A stretch of DNA of 64,000 nucleotides from Corynebacterium sp. p3-SID1056. Lineage in GTDB: Bacteria; Actinomycetota; Actinomycetes; Mycobacteriales; Mycobacteriaceae. This document shows, one piece after another, positions 35,758-44,288 of this stretch (its first letter is position 1; each line of letters opens with the position of its first letter). Both the position numbers and the translations under genes were made by a program. The stretch spans positions 62,001 through 126,000 of the forward strand of contig NZ_JALXXL010000006.1 of NCBI RefSeq assembly GCF_025152525.1. Direction: 5' to 3'. Below the pieces are notes generated by a model. It was not told the DNA's origin. It worked only from the letters and a program-made list of their open reading frames with translations, and made no database searches.

Positions 35758-35789
35758 ACTATAGACCTGTTCGACCCACCGCGTAGACT
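35758..35789. promoter_or_regulatory. Compact divergent promoter pair ktrB / prfC
   Basis: Within a 47-nt gap lie TATAGT (35763-35758, minus) for ktrB and TAGACT (35784-35789, plus) for prfC, each at leaderless distance (8 and 7 nt) from its start codon. The -35 region of each overlaps the -10 region of the other. Confidence 0.55.
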
Positions 35790-35796
35790 TTGCGCC

Positions 35797-37386
35797 ATGA
35801 GTTCTGTCACTTCCGAGGCCACGCGCCGCCGCACCTTTGCAGTCATCGCCCACCCTGACGCCGGTAAGTCCACGCTTACCGAGGCGCTGGCGCTGCACGC
35901 GCACATCATCTCGGAAGCCGGCGCAGTCCACGGCAAGGGCAACCGTAAGTCCACGGTCTCTGACTGGATGGACATGGAAAAGGATCGCGGCATCTCGATT
36001 GCCTCCTCGGCCCTGCAGTTCGAGTATGCGCCCGCCGGCCACGAGGGCGAGCCCTACGTGATCAACCTGGTGGATACCCCTGGCCACGCCGACTTCTCGG
36101 AGGACACCTACCGCGTCCTCTCCGCCGTCGACGCCGCGGTCATGCTTATCGACGCCGCGAAGGGCCTCGAGCCCCAAACCCTGAAGCTCTTCCGCGTCTG
36201 CAAGGCCCGCGGGCTCCCCATCGTCACCGTGGTGAACAAGTGGGACCGCGTCGGCCGCGAACCGCTCGAGCTTGTCGACGAGATCGTCAACGAGATCGAC
36301 TTGCAGCCCACTCCGCTGTACTGGCCTGTCGGCGAGGCGGGCGATTTCCGCGGACTGGCCCATATCAGCGACGAGGGCGAGGCGGACACCTACGTCCACT
36401 TCATCCGCACGGCCGGCGGTTCCACCATCGCCCCGGAGGAACACTACTCGCCGGACGAAGCCTCGAGCAGGGAGGGCGAGGCATGGGACACCGCCGTCGA
36501 GGAGGTGGAGCTGCTCGCTGCCGACGGCGCGCTGCACAACCAAGAGCTGTTTGAACAGTGCGTGACCTCGCCGATCATCTTTGCCTCCGCGATGCTGAAC
36601 TTCGGCGTCCACCAGATCCTGGACACGCTGTGCGCCATTGCCCCCGCGCCTCAGCCAAAGCAAGACCGAGCGATCGACGGCGAGTTTTCCGGCGTGGTCT
36701 TCAAGGTGCAGGCGGGCATGGACCGCAATCACCGCGACACCCTCGCGTTCATGCGCGTCGTCTCCGGCGAGTTCGACCGCGGCATGCAGGTCACGCACGC
36801 GCAGTCTGGGCGCACATTTTCCACGAAATACGCGCTGACCGTGTTCGGGCGCAACCGCGACACAGTGGAAACCGCCTATCCCGGCGACATTATCGGCCTG
36901 GTCAACGCCGGCTCGCTCGCCCCCGGCGACACGATCTACACGGGCAAGGCCATCCAATACCCGCCGATGCCGCAGTTCGCACCCGAACACTTCCGTACGC
37001 TGCGTGCCAAGTCCCTGGGCAAGTACAAGCAGTTCCGCAAGGCGCTCGACCAGCTGGACGCCGAGGGCGTGGTGCAAATCCTGCGCAACGATGTGCGCGG
37101 CGATGCCGCACCGATCATGGCCGCAGTCGGCCCCATGCAGTTCGAGGTCATGCAGGCCCGCATGGAGGTGGAGTACAACGTGGAAACGGTCACGGAGCCG
37201 GTCCCCTACTCCGTCGCGCGCCGTACCGATGCAGAGTCTTCAGAAGCCCTCGGCCGCCAGCGCGGAGTGGAGATTTTCACCCGCAGCGACGGTGAACTCA
37301 TCGCCCTGTTCGGCGACAAGTGGAAGCTCGCCTTCGTGGAAAAGGAGCACCCCGAGCTCACCATCGAGCCGCTTATCGCCGACTAG
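35797..37386 (+). CDS. prfC: Peptide chain release factor 3
   Basis: 529 residues; GTPase that recycles RF1/RF2 after termination. G1 AHPDAGKST (18-26), switch II DTPGHADFSEDTYR and NKWD (G4) are present, with RKSTVSDWMDMEKDRGISI between G1 and G3 typical of RF3 rather than EF-G. ATG 35797 is leaderless. The stop overlaps the convergent patatin gene by 14 nt. Confidence 0.96.
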   Translation: MSSVTSEATRRRTFAVIAHPDAGKSTLTEALALHAHIISEAGAVHGKGNRKSTVSDWMDMEKDRGISIASSALQFEYAPAGHEGEPYVINLVDTPGHADFSEDTYRVLSAVDAAVMLIDAAKGLEPQTLKLFRVCKARGLPIVTVVNKWDRVGREPLELVDEIVNEIDLQPTPLYWPVGEAGDFRGLAHISDEGEADTYVHFIRTAGGSTIAPEEHYSPDEASSREGEAWDTAVEEVELLAADGALHNQELFEQCVTSPIIFASAMLNFGVHQILDTLCAIAPAPQPKQDRAIDGEFSGVVFKVQAGMDRNHRDTLAFMRVVSGEFDRGMQVTHAQSGRTFSTKYALTVFGRNRDTVETAYPGDIIGLVNAGSLAPGDTIYTGKAIQYPPMPQFAPEHFRTLRAKSLGKYKQFRKALDQLDAEGVVQILRNDVRGDAAPIMAAVGPMQFEVMQARMEVEYNVETVTEPVPYSVARRTDAESSEALGRQRGVEIFTRSDGELIALFGDKWKLAFVEKEHPELTIEPLIAD

Positions 37387-38257
37387 CAGCGGGGGCGGCC
37401 AAAAACTCCGTCCACACCTCCCACTCCCGTTCGAATTGGGCCTGGCCGGCGCTGTAATTGCGCTGGAGTTTGCTCGGCCGACGTTCTATGGACTCGGCCT
37501 GCATGTTGTCCGGGAAGAAGGTCACGGCGTTACCAGCGGCCTCTTCCCGCAGGATGGCACGCTTCGAGGCGTTGTAGCGCCCGGCGCGCAGGTGCAAGGC
37601 GTTGCCAATTTCCGGGTAGCGGCGGAACATCCCACGCACTGCGCTCGGCCGCACCAGGGGTTTCTTCCAATAGTCGCGGGGGCGGGTACTCAGTAGGACG
37701 AAGCGTTGATACCCGGCCTGACGCGCGGCGTCGTAAAGCAAGCCCCCTGAGCTCCCTAACGCCCCGTCGACGAAGGGGGCACCCTCGATCATCGTGATGG
37801 GCATGACTTTCGGCACGGTGGATGACGCCCGAGCTGCGCGGGCGACAAGTGAAGAGTCTCGTAGAAAGTCCTCCCTACCCCAGCTCACCGTGGCACCGGT
37901 GTCCGCGCGCATCGCCTCCACGTGCACGTGCGTGGGCGAAGAGGCAAAGGTGGCGAAGTCGAAGGGCAAGAGCTTTTCTGCCTGCCCGTACAGGAAGTCC
38001 GAGTTGAAGTAGCCCTTGCCCTTGGCAAATTTGAGGACACCGCCGAAATGTGGGTGCGCGGCGAGCTCGGTAAACACCGCACGGGCTCGATACGTATCTG
38101 CGGACGCGTAATTCAGCGCGTGCACCGCGCCGGCCGATACGCCTCCGACCCAGCCGAACCTGACCCGCTCGATGAGCCGGACGATGGCGGGCGCGGTGTA
38201 GGAATTGCGCATCCCGCCACCCTCGATAATCAGGGCCACATCACGCGCATCGATCAT
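37373..38257 (-). CDS. Patatin-like phospholipase, copy 1
   Basis: 294 residues. Patatin motifs: oxyanion loop EGGGMR (about 12-17), nucleophile elbow GVSAG and catalytic Asp in DGALGSSGG. Predicted serine lipase/acyl hydrolase without signal peptide. I start at ATG 38257 (MIDARDVALIIEGGG), 8 nt after a TAGACT box (38271-38266); an ATG at 38278 would place this box inside the gene. It resembles the E. coli YjjU type. A paralog lies 1.2 kb away in the same orientation. Confidence 0.87.
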   Translation of the reverse strand: MIDARDVALIIEGGGMRNSYTAPAIVRLIERVRFGWVGGVSAGAVHALNYASADTYRARAVFTELAAHPHFGGVLKFAKGKGYFNSDFLYGQAEKLLPFDFATFASSPTHVHVEAMRADTGATVSWGREDFLRDSSLVARAARASSTVPKVMPITMIEGAPFVDGALGSSGGLLYDAARQAGYQRFVLLSTRPRDYWKKPLVRPSAVRGMFRRYPEIGNALHLRAGRYNASKRAILREEAAGNAVTFFPDNMQAESIERRPSKLQRNYSAGQAQFEREWEVWTEFLAAPAASRR

Positions 38258-38394
38258 GGGCCATGAGTCTAAAGCCACTTCCCCGGTTCCGCTTGGCAGA
38301 CCTACCCCCAGATTCCACCTTTTGATTACCCCTCTGGCACAAAAGTAGGTGCACGTAACGACATCCTGTTGCCAAAAAGGAGACAGCTATCTAA

Positions 38395-38598
38395 TCCCTC
38401 TACCGGGCAGCAATCACCCGGCTCGGCGTCGCCCACACCCACCTGCTGGCGCTGGAAAAGGTCTTCGCCGTCTCGCGGAACCAGAAGCTGTTCACATCAT
38501 TTTTCTGGATCTACAACCTCGGCCACATCTTCATCACCATCGCGCTGGCGATCTTCGGCACCGCACTCGGCCGTTCGTTCAAGACCGTCGAGGCCTAA
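38395..38598 (+). pseudogene. C-terminal fragment of a membrane protein
   Basis: A 67-codon open frame without any ATG, GTG or TTG: it opens right after a TAA at 38392-38394 with SLYRAAITRLGVAHTHLLAL and ends YNLGHIFITIALAIFGTALG followed by a 9-residue polar tail and TAA. The third-position GC is like that of real genes here, and the hydrophobic/amphipathic pattern looks like the last helices of a transporter. An AAAAAGGAG lies at 38374-38382 just before the frame, without a start codon. Probably a gene truncated at the 5' side. The family was not recognised. The rest of 38258-38394 holds only the copy 1 promoter. Confidence 0.45.
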
Positions 38599-39473
38599 GT
38601 AAGGAAGTCTCGGATGGCGGGCCACTCACGTTCGAGCTGGTCCGCCCCTGCCGCGTAGTTCGCCTTCAGCCTCTCCACGCGCATTTCGGTGGATTCCACC
38701 CCCATATGTTCCGGAAAGAAGACGTAGGCGTTGCCGGCTTCTTCCTGACGCATCACCTCGGCGCGCGCCTCGTTGTAAATTGCGGGGCGCGCGACCATTG
38801 CGTCGACGACTTTGGGGGATTTGCGCAGGATGCGTCGTAAAGCGCGCTCCCGCTTCTCCGGGGGCTTGACATAGTCGCGCGGGCGAGTGAGCACGACGAG
38901 GAAGCGGGAGTACCCGGCATCCTTCGCGGCCTGAATAAGAATGCCGCCGGAGGTGCCGAGCGCCCCGTCGACGTACGGCACGCCGTCCACCTCGCGCATT
39001 TTCATCACCAGCGGCAGGGTCGATGACGTGCGCGCGGCAATGTTGATCTGCTCGATCGTGCGCAGCTTATCGCGTGTGTAGACCACGGTCTCGCCCGTAT
39101 CGGCGCGGACCGCCTCGATGTGTATCTGCTCTTCCGTGTGGTGGAAGGTCTCTAGATCAAAGGGGAGCTGATTCTCGTAGCCTTCGTAGATAAACTCGCC
39201 GTTGAGCAGGCCCTTCCCGCGTACCACCGTGCGCCAACCGCCAAACTCGCGGTTACCAACAAAGTCAGTAAATGACCTTTTGGAGCGGTACGCGTCGCGC
39301 GACGCGAAGTTGAGCACGTGACTCGCACCCGCAGAAACGCCGCCCACCCAACCAAACTGCACGCGCTCTGCGATGAGCCTTTCCACCACAGGCGCCGTAT
39401 AGGAGTTCCTGGTGCCGCCGCCTTCGAAGATGAGGGCGACGTCGCGGGCGTCGATTCCGGGCTCAGTTGGCAT
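38595..39473 (-). CDS. Patatin-like phospholipase, copy 2
   Basis: 292 residues, with EGGGTRNSYTAP, GWVGGVSAGASHVLNFAS and DGALGTSGG. It shares long blocks with copy 1 (IDARDVALI, RNSYTAP, RPRDY and a final EREW), so the two are paralogs. No signal peptide. ATG 39473 is 6 nt after TAGGAT (39485-39480), which overlaps the stop codon of the upstream yihY-like gene, so it can be made from a leaderless message and possibly also by readthrough from yihY. Its stop overlaps the end of the membrane-protein fragment on the other strand. Confidence 0.87.
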   Translation of the reverse strand: MPTEPGIDARDVALIFEGGGTRNSYTAPVVERLIAERVQFGWVGGVSAGASHVLNFASRDAYRSKRSFTDFVGNREFGGWRTVVRGKGLLNGEFIYEGYENQLPFDLETFHHTEEQIHIEAVRADTGETVVYTRDKLRTIEQINIAARTSSTLPLVMKMREVDGVPYVDGALGTSGGILIQAAKDAGYSRFLVVLTRPRDYVKPPEKRERALRRILRKSPKVVDAMVARPAIYNEARAEVMRQEEAGNAYVFFPEHMGVESTEMRVERLKANYAAGADQLEREWPAIRDFLT

Positions 39474-39477
39474 AGCT

Positions 39478-40626
39478 CTATCCTAAGAGGTCGAGCCGCG
39501 CACCTTTCACTTCCCGCTCCGTTTTCGCGATCCATCGCTGCACCTTCAGGCGCCACTTCGCCCCCTCGCTCGAGCGCGGACGAGCCTGAATGGTGCGCTC
39601 GGAGTCGTAACCAACCTGCAGCTCTTTCGCGCGGAGCACCTCCGCGTCAATCTTCACACCCTCGAGCAGCACGATGTTCATCACCCAAACTAGCGCCAGC
39701 ACCGCCAGCACCGTGCCGAAGGCCCCGTAGGCGCTGCGCACCCCGGTCACCGAAAGGTACAGCCCGAATCCCCACCAGAGGAGGAAGCCAACGAGCAGGG
39801 CCAGCGCAGACCCCAGCGTCAGGAGCCGGAACTTGCCCGGTCGCACGTTAGGGCTGAAGTAGTACATCAGCGAAAGCAGAATCATCGCCGTCAGCGCAAT
39901 GACAAAGGGCCGCAGATACACCCACACCGGCAAGAACTTCCCGGTCAGGTAGTCCAGCACCCCCTCTAACCCCAGCGGCCTCGCCACCGGCCCGAGCACC
40001 GCCTCCACGATCGACTCAGTCAGAAGCGCCCCCAGCAGCATCCCCACCGCACCGACGACCAGCACCACGGTAATCAGCCACATGCTCAGCCATGTCACCA
40101 CGATGGGCCGCCCTTCGGTACGCCCGTAGACCAAGTTCGCGTTGCGCGAGAAACTTCGCACGTACGCAGAAGCCGCCAGCAGCGATACCACCAAAGAAAC
40201 AATCAGGGCCACAGTGCTTTGCGACGGCGTGCCAACAATCGTTTCCAGCAAATTCATCGCCTCGCCACGTAGCGCCTCTGGCACGTACCGTTGGACTACC
40301 TCGACGAGCAGCTGATCAACTGCGTCCGGGTCGCGCGAGAGCAGGAGCGTGGCGATCGCGTACGCGGACACCACCATCGGGGCAAGCGAAAGCACCGTGT
40401 AGTAGGTCAGGGTCGCGCCCCGGTCCACCATCGCGTCGTTGGAAAAATCGGCGATAACGCGCTTGCCCACTAGCACCCACCCGGGCTTGGTGAGCCGGTT
40501 GCTTCTGTCGAGCGGATTCGGCATTGTTTCCGGCGGGGGCGGGACATCGAGCTCGCCGATGCCGTAGGGCAGCAGGAAATCGATGCGGCGCGATACGCCC
40601 TCAGGGCCCTTGTCGGCATCATCCAT
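39478..40626 (-). CDS. YihY/BrkB family inner membrane protein
   Basis: 382 residues: a cytoplasmic N-terminus of about 60 residues, then about six to seven helices. GATLTYYTVLSLAPMVVSAY is the family signature near the first helix, and GVRSAYGAFGTVLAVLALVWV near the end. The C-terminal basic tail is cytoplasmic. Once misnamed ribonuclease BN; real function uncertain. ATG 40626 is 6 nt after TACGCT (40638-40633). Confidence 0.88.
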   Translation of the reverse strand: MDDADKGPEGVSRRIDFLLPYGIGELDVPPPPETMPNPLDRSNRLTKPGWVLVGKRVIADFSNDAMVDRGATLTYYTVLSLAPMVVSAYAIATLLLSRDPDAVDQLLVEVVQRYVPEALRGEAMNLLETIVGTPSQSTVALIVSLVVSLLAASAYVRSFSRNANLVYGRTEGRPIVVTWLSMWLITVVLVVGAVGMLLGALLTESIVEAVLGPVARPLGLEGVLDYLTGKFLPVWVYLRPFVIALTAMILLSLMYYFSPNVRPGKFRLLTLGSALALLVGFLLWWGFGLYLSVTGVRSAYGAFGTVLAVLALVWVMNIVLLEGVKIDAEVLRAKELQVGYDSERTIQARPRSSEGAKWRLKVQRWIAKTEREVKGARLDLLG

Positions 40627-40676
40627 GCTGCAAGCGTATCGCCCCCGAGCACCAATTCCAGGGAAGTCGCGGGCAG

Positions 40677-40756
40677 TTCGAACAACGACTTGGAGAAAAC
40701 GCCTGCAACGAATGCATTTTTAGAATGCCTGTTCGAATTTGCGCTAAATCTTCGAA
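40677..40756. repeat. Three TTCGAA palindromes between yihY and the HNH gene
   Basis: TTCGAA occurs at 40677-40682, 40732-40737 and 40751-40756, two of them extended as GTTCGAA. A short inverted repeat GCATT-TTTAG-AATGC lies at about 40714-40728. The motifs resemble half-sites of the corynebacterial LexA box (TCGAA...TTCGA), but no site has the full two-arm spacing. They may be operator half-sites for the nuclease gene. Confidence 0.3.
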
Positions 40757-40789
40757 CCCTTGTCCGACATGCTTTGTAGAGTGCGGTGC

Positions 40790-42286
40790 ATGAAAACTTT
40801 TGACCCAGACCGCACCAAAGACCCATATTTTCGAATCGACAGACCAGGCGATGCCAACTGCATGCTCGGGCGCGCCTTGAGGGAAGCCGAGCATGCATTA
40901 TTCAGCCCCTTCAGCAAGGACGACGCGTGCATCGAAGACTTTGACCTCTCCGTCGACCGCATAGCGCAGCAAACTGGGCACGCGAAAACCGTGATTCGCA
41001 GCGGGATCCTGGCTTATAACCGGCTCACCGATCTACCCCGTCTTCGAGATCTCCAGGATGCCCACATGCGGCTCTCGCTCGGCCACCTGCGCGCCATTCA
41101 TCGCAAGATCGACGAACTCGGGACAGAGGTAGACACCGGCCTGCTCGCGGACATCGACACCTACCTTGCCAAACTCTTTACCCCGACTAAGCAGAATCAG
41201 CCTTTCCCCGACCCCGCAGCGGTGACACGCAAGCTGCGCGAGGAGATCCGCCGCATCGACCCAGGGCTGAGCTACCTTCCACGCCGCCGTCGGCAGCGTG
41301 AGGCGCAACGAGAAAACACCGCAGAGTTTACGCACGAATCCTTCGGTGGCCGGCGTAAGGGCGTCCTCTTCCTCACCACTGACACGACGACGTTGTCCTC
41401 TGTGCGCGCCTTTGTGGAGGCAACAGCACGAGAGCACAGTCTCAGCCTGCACGACGCAGTCGTTGGGCTACTCAGCGGGACCCACGTTCCGGCCGCAAAG
41501 GCCAGCATTCAGGTCTACACACCCAAAGGCCGCAAAGCCGGCGAGCCCGTATTCATCCCCGGCTTTGGGTGGACGGACCCAGAGGCCACGGTTGCGTTCG
41601 ACGAGATCTGCGATGCGGTCCCGCCCCACACCGTCGACTTGGACCAAGCGAAGGAAGCAAAAACCGACAGCTACGTTCCTACGGCGGCGATGCGCGCCGC
41701 TGCAGAAGCGCGAGATGGCACCTGCATCTACCCGGGATGCAACCGGCCCGCGCAGAGCTGCCAGCTGGATCACCGAATCCCCTTCGACGAGGGCGGCGAG
41801 ACATGCGTGGACAACCTCCACTGCCTGTGCCAAAAGCATCACAACGTAAAAACCGATAAGCGGGCGTTTTATGTCCCCGACCCGGACACCGGCGACATTA
41901 TCTGGCTCTACGACGACGGGCACTACGAAATCACTGAACCGGAAGGCATCCTCACGCACCAACTCGGCGCTCCACACCCGCGGTGGATGTCTTCTCTGGA
42001 GGCAGTCAAGCGTAATCGGGCCAAGACGGCGGAATTCAACGCCCGCGGGCATACGATCATGGACCAATACGACCGTGACGGCGACGTAGTGAGCTGCGAA
42101 CTCGCACTCGCAGAGTTGGAAGAAGCCTTCGGCATGCGTTTCCAGTTCCACCCGGACCCTGAAACCATGGTGCCGCAGCAAGCCCCGGACGATCAGGAAC
42201 CCCCGTTCCCTGACTACGAGTTCGAAAACAACCCGGATAACTACTGCATCGACGACGCAAATCTTCCCCTGCCGGCGGCCGGATAG
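40790..42286 (+). CDS. DUF222/HNH endonuclease domain protein
   Basis: 498 residues. The N-terminal alpha-helical DUF222-like region (about 20-280) is followed by an HNH domain: CIYPGCNRP (312-320), LDHRIPFDEGG (326-336), DNLHCLCQKHH (341-351), including zinc Cys pairs and the catalytic His. Such proteins are multicopy in actinobacteria and have no agreed role; the mycobacterial 13E12 repeat proteins are relatives. ATG 40790 is 7 nt after TAGAGT (40777-40782). No transposase or tail repeats were found beside it. Confidence 0.85.
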   Translation: MKTFDPDRTKDPYFRIDRPGDANCMLGRALREAEHALFSPFSKDDACIEDFDLSVDRIAQQTGHAKTVIRSGILAYNRLTDLPRLRDLQDAHMRLSLGHLRAIHRKIDELGTEVDTGLLADIDTYLAKLFTPTKQNQPFPDPAAVTRKLREEIRRIDPGLSYLPRRRRQREAQRENTAEFTHESFGGRRKGVLFLTTDTTTLSSVRAFVEATAREHSLSLHDAVVGLLSGTHVPAAKASIQVYTPKGRKAGEPVFIPGFGWTDPEATVAFDEICDAVPPHTVDLDQAKEAKTDSYVPTAAMRAAAEARDGTCIYPGCNRPAQSCQLDHRIPFDEGGETCVDNLHCLCQKHHNVKTDKRAFYVPDPDTGDIIWLYDDGHYEITEPEGILTHQLGAPHPRWMSSLEAVKRNRAKTAEFNARGHTIMDQYDRDGDVVSCELALAELEEAFGMRFQFHPDPETMVPQQAPDDQEPPFPDYEFENNPDNYCIDDANLPLPAAG

Positions 42287-42289
42287 ACT
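42284..42289 (+). promoter_or_regulatory. -10 box overlapping the HNH stop codon
   Basis: TAGACT; its TAG is the stop of the HNH gene and it is 6 nt before the ATG of the following small gene. Confidence 0.5.
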
Positions 42290-42295
42290 TTCACC

Positions 42296-42694
42296 ATGGC
42301 TTTTCTTGAACGCATCCGCGCCCTGTTTGCGGGAGACAACGAGGCCCCGCTCGTCGAGTACCCCGAAGAGTTCGAGCGCGTGGAAGTCCCCCGCCTCCAC
42401 GTGCACACTGCGAACCTGTCGCCGGACACCGACGAGGTGCTGGTCATCATCACCACTACCCCTGCCCTGCTCAGCGTGCTCAAGCAGACACCTGAACCGG
42501 TGCAGGCGGTGTGTGTGGGGGCTCGCCCGGTGACGTTCGTGCCCGTCGAGAAGCGGGCGAACCCTTTGCTCGACCCGAAGCTTGGGTGGCTGATCCCGGT
42601 CACTGAGGCGACTCGTCGTGAAATTGCGACAACACCGGAGGGGCCCGGGGCGCACGAATTTTCCTCGCTTCACCTCGGGTTGGTGTTGGAATGA
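42296..42694 (+). CDS. Hypothetical protein, 132 residues
   Basis: Small soluble protein beginning MAFLERIRALFAGDNEAP, with an alternating beta pattern (DEVLVIITTTPALLSVLK, VQAVCVGARPVTFVPVEKR). No signal peptide, no membrane segment, no motif recognised. Leaderless start at 42296. It ends 1 nt from the convergent transporter gene. Confidence 0.7.
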   Translation: MAFLERIRALFAGDNEAPLVEYPEEFERVEVPRLHVHTANLSPDTDEVLVIITTTPALLSVLKQTPEPVQAVCVGARPVTFVPVEKRANPLLDPKLGWLIPVTEATRREIATTPEGPGAHEFSSLHLGLVLE

Positions 42695-42695
42695 G

Positions 42696-44210
42696 CTACA
42701 CCAGACCGATCCACTGCCAGTAGGTCGCGGAAAGGAGCAAGATCAGCAGGTATCCGACGATGGTCAGCGGAATGCCTGCCTTGAGGAACTGGCGTGTGCT
42801 AAACGCACCGGTGCCGTACGCCAGCATGTTTTGCGGCGCGGAGATGGGCAACAGGAACCCGAAGCAGATGACAAACTGCTGGATGACCACGAAGCCGATG
42901 CCGCCGTTAGGCACGTCCAACGTCGCGGCGAGCGCGATGAACACCGGAATCAGCGCGGAAGCGAGCGACGTCGCCGAAGCAAAGCCCAGGTGGATGATGA
43001 TGTTAAACAGCGACACGATGGCGATGGTCGCCAAAATTGGCATGGAAGCGATACCCAGCGCACCGAAAGTCCGCTCGGACAGCCAGGTTGCCGCGCCCGT
43101 TTCCAGGAGGAAAGACCCCAGGGAAATACCCACGGCAAAGACGATGAGCGTGCCCCAATTGATGTGGTCCTGCGCATATTTGAAATCCATGACGCCGATG
43201 CCCGGCAGCAACATGATCGCGATCGCGGCGAGCGTGATCGTCGAGGAGTTGATCGGGTGAAGGAAGCCCTCCGTCGCCCAGAACAGCAGGAGGACCACGG
43301 CAATCGCGGTGAGGCGCTTTTCCGCGCCCGTCATCGGCCCCATCTCAGCCAGCTGCTTCTCGACGAGCGCGCGACCACCCTCGATGTGATCGACTTCGGG
43401 CTTAATCGCCGCGCGCATGATGAAGTACAACGCGATCGACATCAGCACGGACCACGGCGCTGCCCACATGAACCATTGGCCCCAGGACACTGTCTGCTCC
43501 ATCTGGTCTTCGATAAACCCGATGGCCACCAGGTTCTGCGCCGCTGCGGTCTTGATGCCCACGTTCCAAATCGAGACGGCCTGTACAGCGGTGATGACAA
43601 GGAGCGCCGAAAGCTTCGAGTCCACGGCGAGCCCAAAGGCGGCGACCATACCCAAAAGAATCGGCACGACGGCACCCGCGCGGGCGGTGGCCGAGGGAAC
43701 GAAGAAGGCGAGGATGATGGAAATGATGATCGCGCCAGCAACGATGCGCGACGTCTTCTCCCCCGCCACCTTGAGCACGTAGAGTGCAATCCTTCGGTGC
43801 AGCCCTGTCGCCTGCATGGCGGTGGCCAGCGCGAGCGCCGCGGCCACAAGCGCCACTGCGCCGCTCGAGAACCCGGAAAGCGCCATGCTCAGCGCCGGCC
43901 CGGTGCCGAAAACCTCGCCGGGGGCTTCCGGGTCCGGGGACAGCCCGACCAACAGCGCGATCAAGGAGATGATGAGCACCGAGCTCACCGGGTAGCTCAC
44001 AGCCTCGGTCACCCACATAATGACGGCGAACGCCAGCATGCCCAGCGCAATTTGCCCCTGCCACTCGATCCCATCAATGGGGATGAGCAGCACCGCGGCC
44101 AGCGCCACAAAGGCAAGGAAGAACGAGATGATCTTGCCCTTGCTTCTCGACGCCTCCTTGTCCCCTTGTTCCTGCTCCTGCGACGCAGGTGCTGTGGCTG
44201 CCGATGTCAC
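42696..44210 (-). CDS. DASS (SLC13) family anion symporter
   Basis: 504 residues with about 12-13 helices. Family traits: PIDGIEWQGQIALGMLAFAV, MWVTEAVSYPVSSVLI, the SNT-like loops PSATARAGAVVPI and ISAPQNMLAYGTGAF, and INWGTLIVFAVGISLG. Likely imports dicarboxylates or sulfate with sodium or protons; no residues that I can use to choose. GTG 44210 (MTSAATAPAS) is preferred over TTG 44231 because AAAGGGAGG lies 6 nt upstream. Confidence 0.88.
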   Translation of the reverse strand: MTSAATAPASQEQEQGDKEASRSKGKIISFFLAFVALAAVLLIPIDGIEWQGQIALGMLAFAVIMWVTEAVSYPVSSVLIISLIALLVGLSPDPEAPGEVFGTGPALSMALSGFSSGAVALVAAALALATAMQATGLHRRIALYVLKVAGEKTSRIVAGAIIISIILAFFVPSATARAGAVVPILLGMVAAFGLAVDSKLSALLVITAVQAVSIWNVGIKTAAAQNLVAIGFIEDQMEQTVSWGQWFMWAAPWSVLMSIALYFIMRAAIKPEVDHIEGGRALVEKQLAEMGPMTGAEKRLTAIAVVLLLFWATEGFLHPINSSTITLAAIAIMLLPGIGVMDFKYAQDHINWGTLIVFAVGISLGSFLLETGAATWLSERTFGALGIASMPILATIAIVSLFNIIIHLGFASATSLASALIPVFIALAATLDVPNGGIGFVVIQQFVICFGFLLPISAPQNMLAYGTGAFSTRQFLKAGIPLTIVGYLLILLLSATYWQWIGLV

Positions 44211-44288
44211 GGGCGACCTCCCTTTCTCCAATTAGTGTTACCACACCAAGTTTATCGGGAGGCCCCTTGACCGGGCAAAAGGAATTTC

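Noticed and set aside
40790..42286. HNH gene as a group II intron or homing element
   Set aside because: No reverse transcriptase domain or intron structure; it has its own promoter and a DUF222-like N-terminal region.
42618..44270. 550-codon frame antisense to the DASS transporter
   Set aside because: Extremely Arg/Asp/His-rich translation with no hydrophobic core; complement of transmembrane helices.
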